Positions 10,222 through 18,209 of a stretch of 20,755 nt of DNA are shown in pieces. This DNA is from Azolla pinnata (taxonomy: Eukaryota > Streptophyta > Polypodiopsida > Salviniales > Salviniaceae): positions 1 to 20,755 of the forward strand of contig JBBBWG010011435.1 of NCBI GenBank assembly GCA_037176905.1, written 5' to 3'. The stretch's first letter is position 1; every line of letters begins with the position of its first letter. The notes under the pieces were generated by a model, which searched no databases, was not told where the DNA came from, and saw only the letters and a list, made by a program, of their open reading frames with translations. The position numbers and the translations under genes were made by a program.

Positions 10222-11972
10222 ATGTAGCAAGGGGATCAGATCTTGTATCTGATGCTGCAATGTTTTTCCCTCAAATCACAGCATCAAAGTGTGCACTGAT
10301 TGCAGCACACAGCAGCTCCGTGACAAGGAGACCGACTCGGTCTACGAAAGAAGTTTTGATTTATCGATTTGTACACGGATTTGCGATGTACGATGCTGAA
10401 GTTTTCGCGCATCTCTTTTTTGTTCAAAGCTCCGGTGGCTTGTTGTTACATTTTTTTTGTGCACTTGCGGATCCGACTCCGAGCTCTGGGTATGATGAAC
10501 AAGGTTCATCTTGATGTTCCCCCATTCCCCATTTCTGCCATGCTGATTTTGTTCTGCAGAGAAAGCAGTCTACTTTGTAAGGTCTTTTTGACACATTACT
10601 TGTAAAAAAAACATATATGTTGGAAAAGAGTCTTTCATGCGCCTCGTAGCGATGTTATGGTTTCCATATTCTGTTTCTCTTCTTCTAACTACTGTTTCTC
10701 TGATGTTTTATGCTTTTGTTCTCAGCAAGACGCCGAACTGGACAGCAATCTCGAAGCATTCTTACGGGTTTACATAAGGTGGAAACTAACTACGAATCGA
10801 ATCGAATCGCAGGCTCTTTGTCTTTTTGTCGAAGAGGTTGTGGAGGGCGAAATCGCGCGCGGTAACGAATCTCTCTCTCTCGAAGCTTTTCTTTTTTTGA
10901 CGAAAAGAAAGACGGAATGGGAAGAAAAAACCACAATGGTTTTCGATGGCGGAATCGCTGCTCTCACTTGGATTACCCAAGATTTTGTTTGATTTTGGAG
11001 CAGACTTCAGTTTTTATCACCCAAAGAATCAATGGTGTCTGCGAATCGATGCATCCCATCTCCATCCATCCTTCGATCCAGCGCTGCGTAGCATATTGCG
11101 GTGCTGGTAATTTTGCTATCAGTATATATACAGGCTAATCCAACCCTCTAAATGTGGGGCGTGATCATTCGATGCCCCCATCGAATGCCTTGAATCTACT
11201 CTCTGCTGTTTTCTTCTTCTTCTTTTTTTGTATAGAAAGGCTGAAAATTTCTCAGGCTGCTTATCGGCCGGCAAAATGCCATGGGTGGAAATCTCGAGGC
11301 CCGCTTTTGCAGGGAATGGAATGGGGGAGGAGCAAGAGTATGAATCTGATCATGGTCTTTGTTTCTACGATCGAAGATCGATCTTCATTTGTGTGTATAG
11401 GTCCCTAATCCCAACTCCGAGCATTCGATTGCTGTATCTAACTGCGCTTCTGAGACGCCCTTTCGACACCATGTTCGCCATGAAATGCATGATATTTTTT
11501 ATCAAATTCCTCCATGGCCCTAAAACCCCTGATAATAAACCCTAAACCTTGAGGAAGGACAAGCTTGATGTGTAGGGTAAGGTAGGAGGAGCTCATTAAC
11601 CTTGTTGGGTGCCTTGATTAGTAAAGGGTGCTCTTTTATTGAAGCCAGATGGTGTAAGTAATTACGATTAAACGTAGTCACATGCTTAGACAAGGGATTT
11701 GCGTAGATCTGATCATGGCTTGAGCATGTAAAAACAGAGAACAAAGCAAAGCGCATTCTCTAGGGCTAGCGGCTGGATTCAGATTCTCAATGAAGGGCAT
11801 AGCAAAGTAGTTTGAATTCGAAAGAGTTGAGATTTCGACAAATTACAGTCGAAGCTTTAAATTTTTTTCCTTTGTAAATGCATGTTTGTATTAAAACATT
11901 GCAGTGTAGGCTATCGAAATAACTTCAAAAGTAACGATGTGGCGAGATCAACCTTTTAAGGCGTTGCAGTAA

Positions 11973-12377
11973 AAAATGATATAAATCTAACTCATCCAAG
12001 GACAAAGTTCCCATATAACATAATTGTGAAAACTACTGAATCAACTTTCCTTTTATCTTTTACGTATATGTTGAGATACTCCAAAAAGCTCATCAAATAC
12101 AAAAACCATTTCTCAAGCTCCAAAATACATAAGATGATCAAACACAATCTTATATGATGGGGTTGGTACAAAATGACCAAAATCTAACTCATTCGGGGAC
12201 AAAGTTCCCACATAACATAACTGTGAAAACTGTCAAATCAACTTTCCTTTTATCTTACATATATGTTGAGATATTCCAAAAGCTCATCAAATACATAAGC
12301 CATTTCTCAATCTCCAACTAGATCATATTCCAAATACATAGGATAATCAAATACAATCTTATATGATGTGGTTGGTA
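11973..12377. repeat. Tandem duplication of about 197-209 bp
   Basis: Copy 1 (11973-12169) and copy 2 (12170-12377) share AAATCTAACTCAT, GACAAAGTTCCCA, ATCAACTTTCCTTTTATCTT, AAAGCTCATCAAATACA, CAATCTTATATGATG and GGTTGGTA in the same order. Spacing is 197 at the left end and 209 at the right because of a small insertion in copy 2. The region is AT-rich and non-coding, upstream of the NECAP-like gene. Confidence 0.95.
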
Positions 12378-12454
12378 AAGTTCTATTCACCTTCAATGAA
12401 AACCTATCGAAAAGGTGACAGAACATTTTCTAGTGAATGATCCCCACAATTGTG

Positions 12455-12735
12455 ATATAATCAATCCGAATTGATTCAGCGACCGGGCAAGATATAAACC
12501 TGCTGTTTCGTTCTTTCTCTTTACGATTTCGATAATAATAATCTGAATCGATTCGGCAATCGGGGCAAGGTATATAGACCTGCCACCGTTTCTTCCATTC
12601 TCTCTCTCTCTCTCTCTCTTTACGATCGTGATATAATTAATCATCCGAATCGATTCAGCAACAGATTCAGCAACAGATGCAGCAACAGGGCAAGGTATAA
12701 ACCTGATGTTTCCTTCTTTCTCTTTGAATCTGGCT
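12455..12735 (+). repeat. Three-copy imperfect repeat ahead of the NECAP-like gene
   Basis: A module of CGAATCGATTCAGCAA, GGGCAAGGTATA, AACCTG, TTCTTTCTCTTT and ACGAT, followed by GATATAAT, appears three times. GGGCAAG starts at 12485, 12563 and 12688. The last interval has grown through a CT tract (12599-12620) and repeated CAGATTCAGCAA-like words. It lies 390-670 bases upstream of the ATG, so it may be in the promoter or leader. Confidence 0.8.
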
Positions 12736-12840
12736 TCTGAAAAAACCAAAAAACCAAAAAACCAAAAAACCAAATTTCTGAGGGAAAAACGTTTTGGTGG
12801 GCGATTTTGAAGGGCATTTCTGCAATTTGGAAAAACTACG

Positions 12841-12922
12841 TTTTCTTCTTCTTCTTCTTCTTCTTCTTCTTCTTTCTTCTTCTTCTTCGTTCTTCTTCTT
12901 CTTCTTCGTCTTCTGACTTTCT
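12841..12922 (+). repeat. TTC microsatellite in the presumed 5' leader of the NECAP-like gene
   Basis: A run of TTC triplets with a few interruptions (TTTC, TTCG) continues into a CT-rich, TTCGCC/ATCGCC-rich stretch up to the start codon at 13123. TTC/CT-rich tracts are common in plant leaders. I saw no ATG between the tract and 13123, which supports that start. Confidence 0.85.
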
Positions 12923-13122
12923 CTGACTTCCTTCGCCATCGCCATCGCTCCATCGCTCCATCGTCTGCTTCGCGAACGCGTCTGCCTCCTCCCCAGCATT
13001 TCTTCTTCTTCGCTCTGCAGCTTCCCATCGCCTCCCACATCAACCAGGTGCGCAGACGAAGAAACAAAGGGAAACGACAGCCGATTGCGCACAACTCATT
13101 TTGCATCCCTCTCTCCGTCGCT

Positions 13123-15222
13123 ATGTCCTACCGGGCTGCCGCCCCGGCGGCTCTAGCCGACGATGACATCGAGGAGGAAAGCCTGGAGCACACGCTGCTC
13201 GTCGTCAGAGAGGTCTCCGTCTTCAAGATCCCCCCTCGGAGCTCCAGCGGGGGCTACAAGTGTGGCGAATGGCTCCAATCGGACAAGATCTGGTCCGGCC
13301 GCCTCCGTGTCGTCTCCATCAGGGATCTCTGCGAGATCCGCCTCGAAGATTCCAACACAGGTGCTCTCTTCGCTGCTTGCCATGTCCATCCTGGGAAAAG
13401 AGATCTCTGCGTCGAGTCCGCCATGGATTCTTCCCGCTACTTCGTCCTCAGGATTGACGATGGCCAAGGAAAGCACGCCTTTATCGGCCTCGGATTTGCG
13501 GAGCGGAATGAAGCCTTTGACTTCAATGTCGCCCTCTCGGATCATGAGAAACATGTCCTTCATCATCGCAACAGAGAAGATGATGATGAGGTGCGGAACA
13601 AAGCCACGCAAAGTTCAGGCCCTTCGTTGGATCTCCGATTGAAGGTAGGATCTGGTTCATCGTCAAATATAAAGCCTTCTGTTCAAAACGGAATTTTGCT
13701 AATGTAATGTGTGAAGTGACAATGTTGTTTCGGTGATAGTATTAGGAACAAGATGTGGTCATGAAAACATTTTGTCTCATTTTCTCAGAACAACTGTGGT
13801 AGGGATGAAAGATGGAAATGAAGCATTATACTTTGAGATCTGTTGATATGAGTATACCTTCGAAACAGCTGCAGAGAAGTAACTTGCCATTGCACAATGT
13901 GTGCATACCATTTGTGGATACAGACACGTGCATTCGTGTGTGTATACATAGATTGGTGGGAGAAATACCTCCTAGGGAGAAGGAATTGCCGGTAATTTTT
14001 GTCTTGTGTACATCTGTGTGGAGTTGGGGGAATTCAACCTGGCAATGAGTGAATTGAGAACATGGTGTATGAGCTTGTCTAACATGTCAATGAAATCCTA
14101 ATCTTAGCTGAGGTATGCCCATGAATGTGTTCACATCATTCTGTTAATCTCTTCATGGAGGTATGTCTGAGAATATGGTCCAAATCATTCTATTAACGTC
14201 TTCATAGAGGTTCTTCCATGAATATGGTCACATCATTCTGTTAATGTATTCATAGAGGTATGTCCGTGGATGGGGACAACATCATTCTATTAATGTCTAC
14301 ACAGGGGTATGTCTGTTAATATGGTCACATTATTCTAGTATGTTTTCGTGGAGTTTATTTTTCATTCTATGTTCTCCTCTGAAATTTGGTCCTTTCCTTC
14401 TGTTAACATCTACCTTTCAAGATGTGAGGTAAGGGCTCACAGTTCCTTTGCAGCTTCTGTACATATCTAGTTTCTCACTACCGTGCTAAGTACTTTCTAT
14501 ACATATGTCCATAAAAGTTTTTGTTCTAGTCAGAGAACAAAATACACTGCATGATTGTTCAGCCGCTGGCAGAGTTATTATTACTGATTACTTATGGAGG
14601 TGAAACCACCACTTCTTGCTACTGTGCGAGATATTTTCTTTACATTTTTGTATACATGCCTGTTTTGTGCCCGTCAAAAAACAAGATAAAGTATATGGTT
14701 ATTCATCTGTTGGTAGTGTGGGTATTCGTGCTTGGTCAGGAAGGTGAAACTATCAGTTCTTGTCATACTATGCTAGATACTTTCTATACGTTTTTGTATA
14801 CATCCCTATTTCGGACCAGTCAGAAAACAAGATATAACATATGGTTATTCATCTGTTGGTAGTGTTATTCATGTTTTGTTTAGGAAGGTGAAACTATCAA
14901 GATAAATGTGAAGCCAAAGACGACTACGTCTAACTCTCGGATGATATCGAATGCAAGTAATAGTGGAGATGTCATCGCAAGCACTGGGCGAATGAAAGCA
15001 CCATTGGCTCCTCCTCCTGGAGGTGGCCGGATTCGCTCTCCTTTACCACCCCCACCTAATGATACGAGGAGCCTCCACAGCACTAGACCAATCCCATCGA
15101 ATGGATCTGGATTGGACAATCGTCAAAAAGCATTGGAAGAAAGTAGCAGCAGATCCATCAATGATGCCTTCTCCGATCTTTCTAAGCTAGGGGTTAGTGC
15201 TGGCGCATCACACAAATCTTGA
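13123..15222 (+). CDS. NECAP-like clathrin adaptor-ear-binding protein, two exons
   Basis: Exons 13123-13644 and 14884-15222 join in phase 0 to give 286 residues. The donor is AAG/GTAGGA and the acceptor TTTGTTTAG/GAAGGT. Residues about 15-160 form the PHear domain of the NECAP family: LEHTLLVVREVSVFKIPP, SDKIWSGRLRVVS, CEIRLEDSNTG, SSRYFVLRIDDG and KHAFIGLGFAERNEAFDFNV followed by ALSDHEKHV. The join gives LRLK-EGETIKINVKPKTT, which matches the conserved linker of plant NECAPs, then APPPGGGRIRSPLPPPPND. In animals NECAPs bind the AP-2 ear and assist clathrin-coated vesicle formation; a cytosolic endocytic role here follows by family. The protein ends SDLSKLGVSAGASHKS without the WxxF-type motif (WAAF in seed plants). 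Either it is lost, or an alternative donor (GGG/GTTAGT at 15193) leads to an unseen exon. Confidence 0.92.
13645..14883 (+). other. Intron of the NECAP-like gene, rich in tandem repeats
   Basis: The 1239-base intron starts GTAGGA and ends TTTAG. It contains five imperfect 48-bp units (14110-14350), and near its 3' end a 144-bp unit in which the acceptor and exon start are copied (14596, 14740 and the true 14884). The open frames inside (13812-14048 and 14551-14862) come from intron sequence and partial copies of the exon start. Confidence 0.85.
14110..14350. repeat. 48-bp imperfect tandem repeat, five copies
   Basis: Units start at 14110, 14158, 14207, 14255 and 14304, mostly with GAGGTATGTC, and share ATATGGTCACATCATTCT and TTAATGT followed by TTCATA. 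Divergence between copies is moderate, so the array is older than the 40-bp repeat in the first gene. Confidence 0.85.
14452..14900. repeat. 144-bp repeat carrying copies of the exon-2 acceptor
   Basis: GGAGGTGAAAC at 14596, CAG/GAAGGTGAAACTATC at 14740 and TAG/GAAGGTGAAACTATC at 14884 are spaced exactly 144 apart. Between them TTTGTATACATCCCT-like, AAAACAAGATA and ATATGGTTATTCATCTGTTG words also recur. A more diverged partial copy precedes them from about 14452, with TTCTCACTACCGTGCTAAGT and GTCAGAGAACAAAAT. Confidence 0.9.
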
Positions 15223-15558
15223 AGTTTGCATTTTTCTTTTTATGATTACACTTTGTTATCCTTTATTGTTCTTAAATGCCTGTGGACTTTTCTTTTTTTC
15301 TCCAAATGCCCTATGTTAATAGCAGAGAGAGAGAGAGAGACAGAGAAAGAGAGAGGAGAGAGATAGATTTGATTATCGTCTTTGGAAGTCAAATATGACG
15401 TATGAGAACTCCCTAACCATGCCAGTTAGGGCGTCAGATTCATAACCTCTCCAACTGTGCTGGTAGTGATGAGAGATAGATTTTATTATAGTCGTTGATG
15501 GTCAAATATTACCCACGAGACCAAATGTGGTACTTTTTAAGTGAAAAGTGGTACATTC

Positions 15559-15560
<2 letters not shown>

Positions 15561-15598
<38 letters not shown>
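15561..15598. repeat. GA microsatellite
   Basis: Nineteen uninterrupted GA units follow GTACATTCTA. A shorter impure GA tract lies at 15323-15366. Confidence 0.97.
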
Positions 15599-15601
<3 letters not shown>

Positions 15602-16693
15602 GGTTATAATTGTCAAAGTTGACAGATAAAGCAGGAAATGTTTAGCTCTTTAGCTGCTAGGGGGTTGATGAACCATTAGCATTCACATTAAAACAATTAA
15701 AACTTGGTATATTTCAGCAAAAAAAACTGAAAAATAATGTAATGTTTCAGTTTTGTCCCGTTTTCATTTTTGTTTTTAGGCTTATTTGTGTAAGCTCCTT
15801 TGCATGACAGTTAAGCCTTCCATCTGGGACTGCAACGAGCAACAATGCTCATGTCGGAGGTTGGGCAGCATTTTAGCCCTAAGGAATGCTTCCAGTGCAT
15901 TCGATTCTTTGTTTTTTGCCTCCATCTTGAAGCAGGTGTCGTGATTTGGTTGGAAGACTTTTCTCTCCCCGGAGTTAGATTTGCACAACTTTCAACAGAT
16001 AAATAGATGCGTTTTGATTGGAAGCTTGTATTGCCATTCAAGGAGCCCTATTACACTTCCAATCTAATAAGCAGCATATCCTATCTATTTCTTTTTTTTA
16101 TTCTCACAGGCTTCATTTGTGCACCTCGACTTGCCTCTGGACAATCATCTGGAATCTGAACTCACAAAAATATGAGCCTTTCTGATTTGTCAGAGTTGTG
16201 CGATGAAATACACTTTCGTGCAGCTTAATCAGGTAATGGACTAAGCTTGATATTAGGCACAGAGTTAAGGCCATTGTGTTGGTCATAATTAACAGCCATC
16301 TTCATTTACAGTGTTTTAAAGGTAAATCGCAATGACTTTTAAGGAGTTGCTTTGTATTTCTTTTGCACCCGTTTTGCATGTTTGAAAAGGAATGTATTCT
16401 GTAAGGCAATTTGGACATTCTTCAACCACTTCCTGTTTTATTGACAATGACCTTGACTTGGAGAGATTTGTCTATGGAAAAGAAGCATAAGCATACAATT
16501 ATGGTGAAAATAGGATTGACATATGACTGAGGATATGCCATAGAAATCTCATCAGGGGAGATGGGTTCACCTGAGTAGTATGTGTTGTGCAATGGCTTGG
16601 GCAACAGTAAGGTGGAAATTGGAATAATAAGTATGATTGTACTAAACAGAATCTAATTGTTTCAATCAGGAGTCCCTTGTGTGTTAGAGTGCC

Positions 16694-16936
16694 TCAGAAA
16701 GAAGATACATTGCCAATAACAACTATGTAAGTCTGAGTTGTATATGGAATGAACGAAGAGCCGATGCAACAAACAAGGAGAATCTCATTGATGTAGACAA
16801 GATGAACCAGCCCATTCTTTCCAAATTGTGGTTTTTCACCACCAATAGGAGCTTCCAAAGTTAACAAAAGCAATCCTTTGGAGGGTAGAATGCTGGCAAA
16901 AAACTCGTAAGAGGCTTTTAGGGTTGCCTTGTCCAT
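16694..16936 (-). other. Unrecognised 80-codon ORF, possible exon or gene remnant
   Basis: The frame opens at an ATG in a fair plant context (AACTATGGA) and encodes MDKATLKASYEFFASILPSK, then a mixed-composition stretch with one hydrophobic segment near residues 46-62. It is not low-complexity, unlike most spurious frames here. A further minus-strand frame at 16422-16604 lies downstream and could be a second exon through a CTACTCAG acceptor. I know no family for either, and neither may be real. Confidence 0.2.
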
Positions 16937-17419
16937 AGTTCGCTTGTTTTTTTGTAATTTTGATGCTTACTATGACTAGGATTTTGGTGCAACATGTTAA
17001 GTTTTTATAGCAAAATCGATGTACGATCGATTGAAGCTCAATAGAGAGGAGCAGTCGGAAGTACCACAGCGATTCGAAGCTTCGATCGATAATAGAAGTT
17101 GTCGCTAGCCATATGTCTCTTTGGAGATCAGCTTTACTAGTAGAGGAGGTGGGGGTAGAAGCTTGAGGGTCAGGATGACAGAGCAGCTTATGTTTTTGAA
17201 GCTACACCGTTCGGTACAAGATATGAGCTGATCGATGCCTTCCAATAAGCTCCGAGCGCTTTGAATCGATTCGATTGTCTTCATTTGGGTCTTGCTACTT
17301 CGAATTTGGAATCGAACTAGATACTTGAAAGCCTAGACATGGTGCTAGGCATATATACTTACATGTGTATTATGTAGAGGAGTATAGTCAGCTTATGTAA
17401 TGTAATAATGTCAGAACAA

Positions 17420-18090
17420 GGCACACGCAAATGGAGTGAAGATTTCCAAAAGCTTCAGATCGCCCACAGACTGAGTGAAGATTTTCCCAAAAGCTTCAAA
17501 TCGCTCACAAACAGAGTGAAGATTTCCAAAAGCTTCAAATCGCTCACAAAGCCAGCTTCAAATCGCTCACAAACGGAGTGACGATTTCCAAAAGCTTCAA
17601 ATCGCCCACAAAACCAGCTTCAAATCGCTCACAAACGGAGTGACGATTTCCAAAAGCTTCAAATCGCCCACAAAACCAGCTTCAGATCGCACACAAATGG
17701 AGTGAAGATTTCCAAAAGCTTCAAATCGCCCACAAAACCTTTTCCAAAAGTTTCAAATCGTCCACAAAACCTTTTCCCAAAGCTTCAAATCGCCCACAAA
17801 ACCTTTCCCAAAGCTTCAAATCGCCCACAAAACCTCTTCCGAAAGCTTTAAATCGCCCACAAAACCTTTTCCAAAAGCTTCAAATCGCCCACAAAACCTT
17901 TGCCAAAAGCTTCAAATCGCCCACAAAACCTTTGCCAAAAGCTTCAAATCGCCCACAAAACCTCTTCCGAAAGCTTTAAATCGCCCACAAAACCTCTTCC
18001 GAAAGCTTCAAATCGCCCACCAAACCTTGTCCAAAAGCTTCAAATCGCCCACAAAACCTTTCCCAAAAGCTTCAAATCGCCCACAAAGCC
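17420..18090. repeat. Minisatellite with an AGCTTCAAATCGCCCACAAA core, about 20 copies
   Basis: The core word or close variants (CGCTCACAAA, TTTAAATCG) occurs about 20 times. In the left half (17420-17720) cores are separated by GGAGTGAAGATTTCC-type spacers, giving a longer compound unit. In the right half (17720-18090) a simpler unit of about 31-32 bases, core plus ACCTTTTCCAAA, repeats about 12 times. Reading frames through it (17900-18154) are open by composition. The array ends 120 bases before the start codon of the PPR gene and could be in its leader or promoter. Confidence 0.95.
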
Positions 18091-18106
18091 TGGCATACTG
18101 AAACAG

Positions 18107-18154
18107 ATGGCGATGGCGATGGCGATGGCGATGGCGATGATGGCAACGCGTTAG
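18107..18154 (+). other. GGCGAT repeat with a short upstream ORF
   Basis: ATGGCG is repeated five times and followed by ATGATG, giving a frame of 15 codons (alternating Met and Ala, ending ATR) that stops with TAG at 18152. If transcribed with the PPR gene, its several ATGs would meet scanning ribosomes before the ATG at 18210. Another out-of-frame ATG at 18191 opens an 86-codon frame that overlaps the PPR start. Confidence 0.6.
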
Positions 18155-18209
18155 AGTTCACGGGGGGAGAGAAAGAGAGAGAGGGAATCCATGAATCAGG
18201 CGGATTCGA

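Larger units (their letters stand above)
9479..11972. other. Non-coding stretch with simple repeats
   Basis: This covers the 3' side of the uncharacterised gene and intergenic DNA. It contains a GA tract (9518-9551), a run of 17 G (9781-9797) and an alternating AT tract (10177-10221). The frame at 10657-10992 includes a possible TTCTCAG acceptor at about 10728 but shows no known domain. The frames at 11154-11545 also look non-coding. A telo-box-like AAACCCTAAACC lies at 11537-11548. I see no gene here. Confidence 0.5.
15223..17419. other. Non-coding stretch with GA tracts and unassigned minus-strand ORFs
   Basis: The first part is probably the 3' UTR of the NECAP-like gene. A possible untranslated exon runs from a TTCTCACAG acceptor at 16109 to CAG/GTAATG at about 16232. 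GA tracts lie at 15323-15366 and 15561-15598. Around 15358 and 15470 two stretches resemble each other: GAGAGATAGATTTGATTATC versus GAGAGATAGATTTTATTATA, each followed by GTCAAATAT. Minus-strand frames at 16694-16936 and 16422-16604 look somewhat protein-like but are unrecognised. 17000-17419 shows several CGATCGAT words and nothing else that I can name. Confidence 0.45.

Noticed and set aside
12393..13106. 237-codon minus-strand frame rich in Lys, Arg and Glu
   Set aside because: It is the reverse of the TTC/CT-rich leader and repeated module of the NECAP-like gene; low complexity and no domain.
14551..14862. 103-codon ORF in the NECAP-like intron
   Set aside because: It is made of intron sequence and a duplicated exon start. 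It is better explained by the 144-bp repeat.
17420..18090. CRISPR-like array of regularly spaced repeats
   Set aside because: The spacers are themselves repeated, the setting is a plant nuclear genome and there are no cas genes. It is a minisatellite.
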